Positions 1 through 10,468 of a stretch of DNA of 64,000 bases are shown piece by piece (positions within the stretch are counted from its first letter, which is position 1; each line of letters starts with the position of its first letter). Source of the stretch: Pomphorhynchus laevis (Eukaryota; Acanthocephala; Palaeacanthocephala; Echinorhynchida; Pomphorhynchidae); assembly GCA_012934845.2 (NCBI GenBank), contig WNNJ02003106.1:49370-113369 (forward strand). Reading direction: 5' to 3'. The notes below the pieces were generated by a model. That model did no database searches and was not told the DNA's origin. It saw only the letters and a program-made list of their open reading frames with translations. The translations under genes and the position numbers were made by a program.

Positions 1-1261
1 AAGACTTACATTTCACGTTTCGACCCTTATTATCCGCTTAATCCATACACTAGTGCTGATCGTCTTTGAACTCAGGACGTATGTATTGCGATTCAACGCT
101 ACATCTACTTGGCTGGCTGCTCCAGTTGTGTAGATATACATTGTTGTATATTACTTTCGGTAGAAATCGTATTCTAACGATCTAGACTGATTAGTAGCGT
201 CCTGCTGTATCAAGAATAGGAACAATACCAGTGAGGATAACAGTGTGCCACAAAAGAAGATTTAGAACCAAATTCAAAGAATTCAGATACATCCAAGCGA
301 AGTTTGTTTTTGTAATAAAACCGCTGGATGTAACGGTAATAGAAATTAATTTTTATCCTTTAATATGGATATTGCCACATTTGAAATACAATTTATGGAT
401 TTGAAAAATAAAGAATTGCGGTTATCAAAGTTCAAATGTCTTTGTGCTCAGGTAGATCTATTGAAGAAAATGTGAAATAAATGTGCAACAAAAGTGGTTT
501 GACTTAAAAGATTTGGAAAGAGATATGTTGATTTTTTACGCTCGGAATAGTATTCCTGACTTATGATCAACTGAAATACTAGTATTAATTGTTCTTCTCA
601 TTATTTAGATCTGCATATTCACGGGAGCAATCATTCACCAGGATGCATATGATCAAGTTTTTATATTATGAAGTTCCTTATAAATATACATTTTCTGCAT
701 TAACTCGTATGCCATCCGAAATCATACGTTACATTTTAAGAGACGTATAGTATTAAAACAACTTAGAGAACGGTTAATATCTTTGACTAACCTCGGACGC
801 GAACAACTCAATCGCAGCGCAGTGTTAAGTCACGTGCTATTAAATTTCTAAATGGGAAATATACTCTACAGTGAAAATATTCTACACTTCTTAGACTCAT
901 GAATAAACAGTAACTTGTCAAGTTATTTCAATGAGGAAAAAAGAGAACTTCTAGTTATATTTGTCCTATGCGTCTTATTTCATCACACCGTATTAAAAAG
1001 CAAACCAATGGTAATGATCCTCGTAATCGTGTTGCACCCAGACTTAAAAAGCAAAGTTTGAAAATTCCGTTCAGGTAATTCGCTTGTTTAGCAGACTCCC
1101 TAAAATTAAATTTGAAAATAATATCTTTCTTGATAAATGCTCTGAAGATGCTATTGAATAGCATAATAGCCCTAATAAAACTATTATGGAAAAGCCCTAA
1201 TAAAACTCAGAAAGTAATTGAGCGATAGTGATTCAAATTTTGCGTTCGGGATTTTTATGTT
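1..1261. other. Gene-free stretch
   Basis: No convincing coding region, RNA gene or repeat is visible here. The short open frame at 955-1164 on the minus strand has no recognisable domain and no coding bias. Base composition is ordinary AT-rich spacer that stops abruptly at the GC-richer minisatellite. Confidence 0.6.
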
Positions 1262-1965
1262 TGCTGGCTGAAACCATACGTTCGCTGCCGCCCTTTAGTA
1301 CCATTCTGTTACTGGTCACTCCCTATTTGCCGGGTGAAACCATACGTTCGCTGCTGCCCTTTAGTACCATTTTGTTATCGGCCACTCCATGTTTGCCATC
1401 TGAATCCATACGTTCGCTGCCGCCCTTTAGTACCATTTTGTTATCGGCCACTCCATGTTTGCCGACTGAAACCATACGTTCGCTGCCGCCTTTTAGTACC
1501 ATTCTGTTACCGGTCACTCCCTATTTGCCGGGTGAAACCATACGTTCGCTGCCGCCCTTTAGTACCATTCTGTTACCGGTCACTCCCTATTTGCCGGGTG
1601 AAACCATACGTTCGCTGCTGCCCTTTAGTACCATTTTGTTATCGGCCACTCCATGTTTGCCGACTGAAGCCATGCGGTCGCTGCCGCCCTTTAGTACCAT
1701 TCTGTTACCGGTCACTCCCTATTTGCCGGGTGAAACCATACGTTCGCTGCTGCCCTTTAGTACCATTTTGTTATCGGCCACTCCATGTTTGCCGACTGAA
1801 GCCATACGTTCGCTGCCACCCTTTAGTACCATTCTGTTACCGGTCACTCCCTATTTGCCGGGTGAAACCATACGTTCGCTGCTGCCCTTTAGTACCATTT
1901 TGTTATCGGCCACTCCATGTTTGCCGACTGAAGCCATGCGGTCGCTGCCGCCCTTTAGTACCATT
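1262..1965. repeat. 66-bp minisatellite, about 10.5 units
   Basis: A tandem array of 66-bp units, each carrying the core CATACGTTCGCTGC followed by CCTTTAGTACCATT. Units fall into two subtypes: A (..TTACCGGTCACTCCCTATTTGCCGGGT) is seen as two blocks, GTTACCGGTCACTCCC then TATTTGCCGGGT; B has GTTATCGGCCACTCCA then TGTTTGCCGACT. Because 66 is a multiple of three, frames stay open through the array on both strands, so the long frames (1228-2121 and 1334-2071 plus, 1323-1517 minus) are probably by-products. From the fifth unit on, A and B alternate strictly, giving a 132-bp higher-order period. GC content is clearly above the surroundings. A repeat-protein exon is possible but has no supporting start, splice site or domain. 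Confidence 0.9.
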
Positions 1966-2038
1966 ATCGACAACGAATATTATCGGCCACTTATCGACAA
2001 CGAATATTATCGGCCACTTATCGACAACGAATATTATG
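1966..2038. repeat. 27-bp tandem repeat, 2.7 units
   Basis: Three near-identical 27-bp units beginning ATCGACAACGAATATTAT follow directly on the 66-bp array. The TATCGGCCACT block in each unit also occurs in subtype B of the 66-bp repeat, so this array probably arose from the edge of the larger one by slippage or gene conversion. Confidence 0.85.
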
Positions 2039-3177
2039 CACCGATATATCTTCAATATCAAATTTCTGTAATCCGTTTGTATACCCATTATTTGTATGAC
2101 AAATGTAAGAAATATCAATAATAGTTACCTGAATTGCCATTGCTTGCATATTGCTAGCAGTATTTCGCAAATATTTTATTAATTACTGAGAACTGGTTCT
2201 CTAGTAAGTTGCTCGAAGTAGCTAATCTTAACGGTTACACTCTCTTCTAAGCTCACAGGTAAGATAGAAAAGGCGGTGAAGTTTCAATCTACGTTAAAAA
2301 GACACTCAATTTCTTTCTACTCTACTTAAGATAGTTTAATGCCTTGATATCAAGTGCGCAATGTTGTATTTGCTTAAAAATACAAGTAGAACCTTTATAT
2401 TCTAGTCATCCTAATATAACGTTTCCCTACAGGAAATTTTGAAATTACCCATAACATCTTAGCATCTCTATTGAAGGCGATGCAATCGTCATATAAATAT
2501 ATTAATCTGGATGGCGATGTATTATTGGATGGTGATGTATTATTCTGGATGGCGACATATTATTCTGGAAGGCGATGCAATCGTCATATGAATATATTAT
2601 TCTGGATGGCGACTAATAATCTAGACTTTAATCTGTACTGATAAATTCGGTATTTTCCCACCTCCTCGACACATGACTTAGATTTTTGTTTTTGTTGGTG
2701 TGGTCATGTAAGCGTGCGCCGGCACGCATTTACCACGTAAAAATAAATCTTTTTTATCCATTCTGGTTCGTAAATGAAACCTCTGGCAACTTACTTAACA
2801 AACCTATCATGTAGAGGCTTTGTTCCTTGATGTTTCATACGCAATATTGTAGTTATGATTTCTAAAAATATTCAAACAGTTATCTGCAAAATCTGTTCGT
2901 CCTACTAGTATTTTGCTGCCTTGACAAAATTTTAGAGATAATAAAAAATTTCACCACAATTATCAAATAAGCTAAAAATGAGCCAGTATGCATTCCGCTT
3001 TGGATGCATCACAACATTACCTTAAAGTGGTCTTGTAAGATTTGGATCATTATCCTTTTTCGTAAAGAAGGCGCATTGCCTTAATGACAAAAAAGTCCAA
3101 ATTCTATATAAAGGATACTACATTGCCTGAATGACAAGTTAACATTTTATATAAAGGATAGATACCAAGCAATTTCT
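2039..3177. other. Gene-free stretch with a short degenerate repeat
   Basis: No gene is recognisable. At 2505-2615 a degenerate block of about 27-30 bp (core CTGGATGGCGATGTATTATT) occurs three to four times. The rest is unique AT-rich spacer. Confidence 0.5.
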
Positions 3178-3450
3178 CTTATCGAGAGTTGGTGATTTAG
3201 GTCTACCTCAAGGAAGTATTATCTCTCCGCTTTTCTTTCAACGATTTCAAGATTTGTTTCAATTCACGTTGCATTAAGTATGATGACTACATGACTATCT
3301 CTTTATTCGAAAAAAGTGAATCCGTTTTTCATAATTCCGTTTATCCCAAACTTCATTACCTCACGAGCAGGACGTCGTTAACTAATTTACGAATTTTCAT
3401 GGTAAAATCAAAATTCATCTTTATGAAATTATAAATGTTCTTGAAAGATA
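3178..3450 (+). mobile_element. LINE reverse transcriptase fragment
   Basis: The plus strand reads GLPQGSIISPLFF at about 3198-3236, the motif B signature of LINE reverse transcriptases. After a frameshift it continues as FNDFKICFN..CIKYDDYMTISLFE, where KYDDY stands in place of the usual YADD motif C. Both signatures lie at the expected spacing. The fragment is a decayed LINE copy (Jockey/CR1/RTE-like by motif, clade not decidable) with at least one frameshift and no flanking domains. It is not close to LINE-J elsewhere in the window, whose motif B is GVPQGSPLSPILY. Confidence 0.6.
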
Positions 3451-4000
3451 GATTTTCTAAATTAAAGTCCTTTCAGGGTTTAAAATTTAGTTTATAATAT
3501 AAGTGATTTAGACAATTCTTAAGTTTCAATTCTTACGACAATTCTTACTTTTTAAACGATATCTATCGTTTTGATAATAGTACCCGATGGAGGGGACTAT
3601 TGATGATGAAATTACGGTATCGGGTAAACAGCTTGCATTTCTTCGAAAGCAACATTTTCAAAATATGAATATCAGAACGAAATAATTCTGATCATAACGT
3701 CGAAAAGATGGTTTCCGTAAATGATCGTATTAAAAACGTGTTTGCACCTTTTAATAAACAGCATTGATTTTAGATAACAAATGAAACAAAATTGGGTTAC
3801 CGTGTACTTATATATTTGACATAATTTTGAATTCTGAAATTGCGCAACAAATATTCACGTTTTGATCACATTTTATGTAAACAGCGCACTGACTAATGAA
3901 CACTTGAGGCATCACGATTTTTTAAAATGCCGATTGCTCAATTTAATTGGTATAAGTAAAGCGTTATTTTAGAAAAAGTCACGTGCTACACCACAATAAA
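3451..4000. other. Spacer upstream of the ATRAID-like gene
   Basis: Nothing coding is seen. It should contain the promoter and 5' UTR of the gene at 4001, but no TATA box or initiator stands out against the AT-rich background. Confidence 0.4.
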
Positions 4001-4786
4001 ATGGAAATTCTACTTTTATTGTTTATGCTGACAACAACGATTTGCAAAGCGGCAGTAAATATGGAATTTTGTACATCTCAATTAAATCATAATAGAACGC
4101 TAATTGAACAATTTTGCGAAAACATCAATCAAACAGCTAATTTAGTAGGTAAATGCTGTATTGAAAGCGATGACAGATTAATCGGGGTAGTTGTTCGATC
4201 GAGAAATGAACTTTCTAATATTAAAGAAATTGCATTCATCGGTAAAGGTAATCTGTCAGAAATTGAATTTCTAGAACTGTTATCAGACGGTGATGATCTT
4301 ACTATGGATTTATTTATCGGATTCGTTAATCTCCGATTTTTAATCATTCCAATAAGTAGTGAGTGCCCGTCTAGAAAGCACGAAAACGGTTCATCCACCT
4401 CAACAGTGGCCTGGTCAAATCAAACAAAACAAAACAACGTGACAACTTGTTTTGGTCAAATTAACCCATGTGTCGATATCAATCATAATTCAACGAAGCA
4501 TTGCAGATATTACGGCTATGAAATGCAATGTATTCATACAGGTCCTGGCATGTATTCCTGTCTATGCAAAGATTCGTATTTTGGATATAAATGCTTAAAA
4601 ACATCGCAGTTTCCTGTTGTAGTATTTACAGCAACATCATTAATTCTATCTATCGCAATTATTATTATTCTGGTCATACTTGCTTGCAGAATTAAGCCGC
4701 CACCACCACCCCCACTTGATAGCCGCAACCACTATGAGGCACCATTTGATACTTCAAATATTACTGACACTGTAAGTGAACAGTAA
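4001..4786 (+). CDS. ATRAID: ATRAID-like type I membrane protein with EGF-like domain
   Basis: This looks like a homologue of ATRAID/APR-3, the all-trans retinoic acid-induced differentiation factor. In vertebrates ATRAID is a lysosomal/plasma-membrane glycoprotein that partners the transporter SLC37A3. From the ATG at 4001 the protein has 261 residues. Residues 1-17 form a signal peptide (EILLLLFMLTTTICKA). A KCCIE motif lies at about 51-55 and matches the family CC pair. The stretch LFIGFVNLRFLIIP (about 104-117) parallels the family FRGFTQLQTLILP. An EGF-like module with CXXTGPGMYSCLCKDSYFGYKC spacing (C147-C188; compare VCADGFHGYKC in the human protein) follows, then a transmembrane helix at about 195-219. 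The cytosolic tail has six prolines and NHYEAP, longer than the vertebrate tail. There are several N-x-S/T sites. An in-frame GTG at 3983 is less likely as the start. The gene appears intronless here. The family call rests on motif order read by eye. Confidence 0.75.
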   Translation: MEILLLLFMLTTTICKAAVNMEFCTSQLNHNRTLIEQFCENINQTANLVGKCCIESDDRLIGVVVRSRNELSNIKEIAFIGKGNLSEIEFLELLSDGDDLTMDLFIGFVNLRFLIIPISSECPSRKHENGSSTSTVAWSNQTKQNNVTTCFGQINPCVDINHNSTKHCRYYGYEMQCIHTGPGMYSCLCKDSYFGYKCLKTSQFPVVVFTATSLILSIAIIIILVILACRIKPPPPPPLDSRNHYEAPFDTSNITDTVSEQ

Positions 4787-4884
4787 TCGTCAAACACATA
4801 AGTACTTACAATTCTAACAGAATTACAAAAAATTCTTATTCCTGTTTTTATACTTTATTAAGGCAAATATAAAAATTAAGAATT

Positions 4885-5112
4885 AAATCAGCTAACTGAG
4901 TCTACGTATTTAATATAATTATAAACTAAACAAAACATAATAATGCTAAATCAAAATTTAATAATTAAATAATAAAATTAATAATTGTTTTTAGATTTTC
5001 TATAATTTAAATTTTCTATAATTTAAATCAAGTTAAAAAAAATGAAATTTAAAATAAACGTCATTTTTATGAATTGAGTAATAAATAACAGACGTTGTAT
5101 CAGAATACTTGA
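4885..5112. repeat. Dispersed repeat (PLE-A tail family), truncated copy
   Basis: It begins AATCAGCTAACTGAGTCTAC and ends GACGTTGTATCAGAATA. The same about 230-bp sequence occurs at 30714-30950, and diverged copies lie at 52600-52970 and 53222-53300. At the other loci it abuts a structured element that borders PLE-A, so it probably belongs to the PLE-A 3' tail or a dependent element. This copy stops before the structured part. Confidence 0.7.
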
Positions 5113-6345
5113 ATATTTTTACATTAATAAAGCTTTTTTAAACTACAAAACAGAACTAATAGGAACTGATCGATACAGAAATTTAACATTTCCCGTCAAT
5201 TGCATTACAATTATATCGTCTTGACAGGGTAAACACGGTTTGCCCATTGACCAGGTACACTACTTACCTTTAGTGATTGAAACTAAAATTCCATTATTCG
5301 AGTTTACTCACCATATTATATCATGAAAAGCGACGATATTATTCATAGTTTTTAAGTTTTCCGAAAAGTAGCATTAGATCGTGTTTATTGCAAGTTATTC
5401 ATTCAACGTCAATTACATGAGTTAACATCGTCAACTTAAGTCTGTTAAGTCTATTACAGCGTTACTCAAGAGTTCGTTTTAAAATCTATACTTTTCGATT
5501 TATTCAGAAACGATTGCCACTCTTTTTAAGGTATTAACGCAGTTGATCTAAAAATATGACACACTACAATATACATATGTTACTGTCTTCCAAAAATCAG
5601 AATGTATTTTATAAATAATTTGCACAAATCAGTTAATTTTGCAAAATACAATGAGGCTTTTATGTCGGTTCTTAAAATGTAACGTATACTTTACGCATTT
5701 ATTAAATAGAAATGAATATCAATTTCATTAGAATATGATTAAATGTGTCATATAATAAAATATTATTTTTTGATCGTTTTACGGATGAGCCTAGCAAGCG
5801 AAGATGTGTTTACACAAGCATGCGTTAGAACACGTTACTGCTCGTGTACATGCACAATCATTAACACGCGAGGATGCGGTTTATATTGTCTTAAATTACT
5901 TTTGGATAAAAAGTCATATTTTAATTTATTATATAAGGAAAGCAGGTATAGCATCCGTCCATTCTGCAAAGCACTATTTTATTACTAAAAATAATGAATT
6001 CAAAATTACTGAATATTGATAATTTTTATTTTCAATGCTTCTTGGTGTCGATTTTTTTGTATCGGATACAAATCGATTTTCTAGATCGATTTATAAATCG
6101 ATTTGTTATTTAACTTTTAGGTAGTTGTATTTATAGACAGTTATTGTAGTAACTGTCTATAATATGTTATAATATGTTTGCTAAGTAATAAACAATTTAG
6201 AAAAAGTAGTTAAGTTACTATATTCTTTGAAGTAAAGTTTGAAACATGTATGAACCCTTTAATATTAACGACTATGATAAGGTAAAGTTGTAGAATAGAC
6301 AGTTATTGTAATACAAAATACTATAATCGTAAAACAAATGTTAAT
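5113..6345. other. Gene-free stretch
   Basis: No gene is supported. Two overlapping open frames near 5743-6019 share no domain with known proteins. At about 6062-6108 there is a cluster of AATCGATTT inverted motifs, and at 6125-6160 a short hairpin around ATAGACAGTTA/TAACTGTCTAT. Confidence 0.4.
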
Positions 6346-6510
6346 CATAACAATAGAAAATATACACTGACCATAAAATTCATTAATAAATGTATAAATA
6401 ACATAAATAAAGGTAAACTTTTAACTAATTCTAAAAGTAAAGAAATAATAGGATCAGATTTAAGTAAATATATTCCTAAAATAAGGAATAAAATGTTACC
6501 AATTTAATTT
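6346..6510 (+). mobile_element. Possible PLE-A upstream fragment
   Basis: The plus strand is open for about 50 codons, reading KYTLTIKFINKCINN then LTNSKSKEIIGSDLSKYIP. A related sequence at 7750-7870 (KYTPTINFIM.., SKEIIKSDLG in mixed frames) sits directly in front of PLE-A coding sequence. I therefore infer a scrap of the PLE-A N-terminal region. No catalytic motif is present. Confidence 0.35.
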
Positions 6511-7384
6511 ATAATTTGATTTATTGTACAAAAAGTAAAATATTAATTAACGATTATGATATGTTAAGTTGTATAACAGACAGTTGTTGTATTTTTAAAA
6601 TACTATAATCAAACAAGAATTATTACAAGAAATGATTCCCGCAAATGGGCATGCAATAGAATTAAAGTGCATCATTTAAATAACACGAATTATACTTTAA
6701 ACATGAATTATTCTTAAACTTGTTACTCTTTAAATAACATGAATATACAATGTATTAAACACTTTACTATATGCAGCAAAATCCTTAACCCAAGCTACTG
6801 AATTTTTCTAAATCCGTTAACGATATACTGATCGTATCAGCAACGACATGCACTAACGACATATGAAAGCGAGACTGCGGTATTTATACATCGTAACTAC
6901 ATCATAACTCCTGTTAATGTACATTCAATATAATAAAGACTACAGGTTTTCGAGGACATTTATGACGTTTGCAAAGATCACTTCCGCCTACCAAAAAGAC
7001 TGTGACTATCTGTGATCGAATCGCACGACTTTGAAACAATGTGCCTGCCGCAATAATCAACAGCCCCAGTAAATTTTCTTTCAATTGAAGACTACAACAG
7101 TGGATTCAGTCTAGAATTTATCTTTGATTTTTTTTCAAGCTTTCTCTTTATGCTCTTTTTATTCGCTTTTTCTTTATTGTAATCTAACTTTCTATGAGCC
7201 CTTGGCTCTTAAGCTGATGTATGGAATAATAATGCAGAGATCATTTATTGGCCTCCTTGTCTCCCGACATTTGCCTTTTTTTATCTCTGTACAAGAAAAG
7301 ATTCCCGGAAATTTGTCTGCAATTTACGAAACTATAATTTATGCTTAGATGCAATGAAATTTTTGAATATTTATTATCTTCTTC
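6511..7384. other. Gene-free stretch
   Basis: Unique AT-rich spacer. The frame at 7124-7348 is a string of hydrophobic residues with no domain and looks fortuitous. Confidence 0.4.
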
Positions 7385-7680
7385 TTAATCGTGCTGCACG
7401 GAGGCATGCGGACACAGAGTGTGCAATCTCAAAGCTAACATTACGTTTAATTTTGACGGCTATAGCGGCATATGCCCTGGTTGACATATTTGCTGTTTTG
7501 GTGACAATTAGCTTTATTAGCGTCTCAGCTTCTTTACTGAGTCCTCCGGATGTCGAGAAAGTCAGTGTCGAGAAAGAAGCGCGTTTAATCGCACCTAGTC
7601 GTTCGGCATATTTGTTCTTTTTGCCGTTCTCATTGCAATTAAAAACCGAATCTGCTTCACAAGAGATGTTCGATTAAGCA
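7385..7680 (-). mobile_element. RLE-LINE C-terminal fragment
   Basis: On the minus strand a frame of about 95 codons reads NENGKKNKYAERLGAIKRAS, STLTFSTSGGLSKEAETLIK and IKRNVSFEIAHSVSACLRAA. This matches, in order, the C-terminus of the retroelement copies at 14.3 and 15.6 kb (EKK..KY..RV..VEH..., FS..GG..KEA..L.KR). The protein family combines a YADDGN reverse transcriptase with a Cys/His zinc finger and a nuclease-like C-terminal domain, here called RLE-LINE. The fragment is open throughout, so it is less decayed than the other pieces, but it lacks the catalytic core. The GC-richer plus-strand frame at 7354-7677 is its shadow. Confidence 0.65.
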
Positions 7681-7749
7681 TATAAAAAATTGAGCATCAA
7701 ACAACAAATACTAATAGTAGCAATAAAAATACAACCATATAAAACAAAA

Positions 7750-8372
7750 ACAAATATACACCGACCATTAACTTTATAATGAATATATAGATAACATAAA
7801 TAAAGGCAGACTTTTCAATACTTTTTATTACTTTACTAAAAGTAAAGAAATAATAAAATCAGATTTAGGATATGATATTATAGTACATAATAAACAATTA
7901 TATTGACACTAAAAGAAATAATTATAAATTAAATAATAATAGCAATAGAAATAAAATTTACAATTTGTTATATAATGACTTAAATGCTTACTTTGGTAAG
8001 CTATTTAATATAAAAAGGTTAAATACATCAAAGATTAAAATTTGGAAAGATTATATATTTGATAAAATTAAAAATAAAATGAAAATAACAAACAATTATA
8101 AAAGCAAAGATCAAATTAATAAAGATATGTATACAGAACTTACTAAATTAAAGGATAACTATATAATAACAACTATTGATAAAGCTAGTAATAACTTTGT
8201 CTTCGTATTCAAAAATCTTTATTATGATATACTGATGAAAGAAGTTAATTATAATGATTTAAATATAAACACAACATATGAATGTAGTGATTTAAGTTTA
8301 GAAACAATTATTACAAGTCATCGTTCTATAATGGATAAAAAGGGTATAAAAATTGATATATTCCTAAAATAA
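7750..8372 (+). mobile_element. PLE-A N-terminal reverse transcriptase fragment
   Basis: The segment 7940-8372 encodes KIYNLLYNDLNAYFGKLF, IWKDYIFDKIKNKMKITNNY, DMYTELTKLKDNYIITTIDK and ASNNFVFVFKNLYYDILMKE, ending in IITSHRSIMDKKGIKID. TIDKASNNFVF is the Penelope-type motif before the RT fingers. It matches the N-terminal half of the best PLE-A copy (31.1-32.4 kb) but stops before the KLHK and catalytic motifs. Fragments of a more upstream part lie at 7750-7870. Confidence 0.8.
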
Positions 8373-8379
8373 GGTATAA

Positions 8380-8815
8380 TTTGTTATCGCTATTAGTACG
8401 ACAAATTTGTAATTGTAATAAAGAATTGAGATCAATATGTAACAATGATATTAGAAACATTATAGAATCAGAATGTAATTGAAAATTTTAATTTTGATAA
8501 AATAAATGAACATATATGCACTCATAATCTAGAATTAATTGAAAACAATGAATTAAGGAAAATGCTATCAAAAGGGTATAAATATAGATTAAATAATAAC
8601 AACGACAAAAATAAAATTTACAATTCGTTATATAATGACTTAAATGCTTACTTTGGTAAGCAGAGTAATAATGAAAGCTGAAAGAAATCAAAGATAAGCA
8701 CTTGAAATTTTATATCAGACAAAATTAAAATGAAAATGAAAATAACAAACAATTATAAAAGAATAGTGAAAGCTTAAATACATCATTGATTAAAATTTGG
8801 AAAGATTTTCGTTAA
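8380..8815 (+). mobile_element. Second PLE-A N-terminal fragment
   Basis: Directly after the previous piece the upstream part of the PLE-A protein restarts: CNKELRSICNDNIRNIIESE (8414-8474), then ENNELRKMLSKGYKYRLNN and KIYNSLYNDLNAYFGK (about 8538-8660), with further scraps to 8815. The head-to-tail order of two N-terminal fragments suggests tandem or nested insertion. Several frameshifts are present. Confidence 0.7.
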
Positions 8816-9127
8816 TTTAGCTATACTAATTCTAATTACTGAATATGGATTATTGAGAATGATAGCTATATCTCATGCTTTAAAACGCAGGCAATGTCCT
8901 CAGGGTCGTCAAGCCGTTATTCAAAATTTTTATGGCGAACTGTCAGTGTGATTATCATTTTAGATAAAATTCTGTTCCTATTTTAATACTATTTAAAATC
9001 ATTTATCTATATATCAATATTTAATAAGGAGACAATTTCCCCAGGATCGTTAAGCAATTATTCAAATTTTAATGGCTAACTATCAGCATGATTCTAATCT
9101 TCAATGAAATTATGCTAATCCAGTACG
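8816..9127. repeat. Diverged direct duplication, about 138-bp spacing
   Basis: The block around 8893-8955 (GCAATGTCCTCAGGGTCGTC then AAGCCGTTATTCAAAA) recurs, diverged, at about 9030-9093 (ACAATTTCCCCAGGATCGTT then AAGCAATTATTCAAAT). Nothing coding is supported. Confidence 0.5.
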
Positions 9128-9385
9128 ACATTTGACTAAAAGTCATGACGATAAAAGAAATGAAAAATAAAATATTAATAATAAAATCTAAAAAAAAACT
9201 AAAAAAGATAAACATATAAACAGTTAGAACAATTACGAACAATTAAAACGCTCTATTTATGTAACCATTAGGATTGAATGATTTGGTACAAGCAATTGGC
9301 AGAAGTAGGATAGTAAATAGTAAACCATTATATTGACGCCCAAAAAGTATAAATATTTTTTTTAAAATAATAATAATTACATTTA
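9128..9385. repeat. Direct repeat, left copy (pairs with 9725-9955)
   Basis: About 230 bp starting CATTTGACTAAAAGTCATGA recurs almost unchanged 597 bp downstream. It runs into sequence resembling the PLE-A leader. The two copies bracket a foreign RLE-LINE fragment. Confidence 0.85.
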
Positions 9386-9451
9386 CAAGGTTACCCGCTA
9401 AGTGGTCCCAAAAAATATAATCTGGTCCCATAAAATATAATTATAAAATAT

Positions 9452-9722
9452 AACCCTCTTCTAGGGATACATACTCAGCACCATATCAGATTTTGCGATA
9501 TTTATCCAGATGACGTAATCAATGCATCCCGTCACACTCAAGGTGTTACTGGTCCATCCGGTATCGATGCTTCAGTTGGCGCGTAATACTTGAGTCATTT
9601 GGCCAGAGCTCGCTTCGATTACCTAAGAGTCTTGCTGATTTGTCGATTTTGGTTGCGACAACTGAATTACGTCCGGATTATCTTGAAGCCTTCAAAACAT
9701 TTGATCTTGATGCCTTCCAGTT
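9452..9722 (+). mobile_element. RLE-LINE N-terminal RT fragment
   Basis: In two frames the plus strand reads FCDIYPDDVINASRHTQGVT, GPSGIDASVG and then, after a stop and frame change, RVILESFGQSSLRLPKSLAD with LATTELRPDYLEAF. TQG.(A/T)GPSGIDA..WR..L is the typical entry of the reverse transcriptase domain of the same family as the 13.7-16 kb elements. It is a decayed fragment of about 90 codons, clearly GC-richer than its neighbours and bracketed by a 230-bp direct repeat. Confidence 0.55.
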
Positions 9723-9724
9723 AA

Positions 9725-9955
9725 ACATTTGACTAAAAGTCATGACGATTAAAGAAATGAAAAATAAAATATTAATAATAAAATCTAAAAAAATTAAAAA
9801 AGATAAACATATAAACAGTTAGAACAATTACGAACAATTAAAACGCACTATTCATGTAACCATTAGGATTGAATGATTTAGTACAAGCAATTGGCAGAAG
9901 TAGGGTAGTAAATTATAAATAGTAAATTATTGACACCAAAAAGGTATATATACAC
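9725..9955. repeat. Direct repeat, right copy
   Basis: Second copy of the sequence at 9128-9385. It leads directly into PLE-A coding sequence, suggesting that the repeat is the PLE-A leader or a pseudo-LTR part. Confidence 0.85.
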
Positions 9956-10428
9956 ATGAAATAATAACGATAGATAAAATTTACAATTCGTTATATAATG
10001 ACCTTAATATTTACTTTAGTAGGCTGAGAAATAATGAAAGTTTAAATACATCGAAGATAAACATTTGGAAGGATTATATATTTGATAAAATTAAAAATAA
10101 AATGAAAACGGTAAACAATTACAAAAGGAAAGATAAAATTAATAAAGATATGTATACAGAACTTACTAAATTAAAGCATAACTATATAAAAACAACTAAA
10201 GCTAGTAATAACTTTGTTTCCATTTGCAAAAAGCTCTATTATGATATACTGATGAAAGAAGTTTATTATAATGATTACAATGTAAATCCAACATATGAAC
10301 GTAGTCATTTTAGTTTAGAAACAATTATTACAAGTCATTGTTTTCTAATGGATAAAAAGGGTATAAAAATTGAAACATTATCTAACAGTGAGTACTTTAA
10401 ATTATGTTACAAATACAATTATTCATAA
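9956..10428 (+). mobile_element. PLE-A N-terminal fragment (left arm of inverted duplication)
   Basis: Encodes KIYNSLYNDLNIYF..., then the open frame 10102-10428 with INKDMYTELTKLKHNYIKTT, KASNNFVSICKKLYYDILMK and FSLETIITSHCFLMDKKGIK, ending in IETLSNSEYFKLCYKYNYS. The same 108-codon frame occurs inverted at 39496-39822 with only three amino-acid differences. The TID of the family motif is missing in both copies, so they share a deletion and must be one duplicated locus and not independent insertions. Confidence 0.85.
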
Positions 10429-10468
10429 ATAGCCTTCGCATGTCTATTTCAATATAATCTGCGTAATT

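Noticed and set aside
1228-2121. Long open frames through the 66-bp array, including a Cys/Arg-rich one and a leucine-rich one
   Set aside because: The period is a multiple of three, so several frames on both strands stay open automatically; there is no convincing ATG context, splice signal or domain.
5743-6019. Overlapping 81- and 71-codon frames
   Set aside because: No domain, no homology I recognise, and two frames open at once is typical of chance.
7124-7677. Plus-strand frames with membrane-like residues
   Set aside because: 7354-7677 is the antisense shadow of a clearly recognisable RLE-LINE C-terminus; 7124-7348 has no signature.
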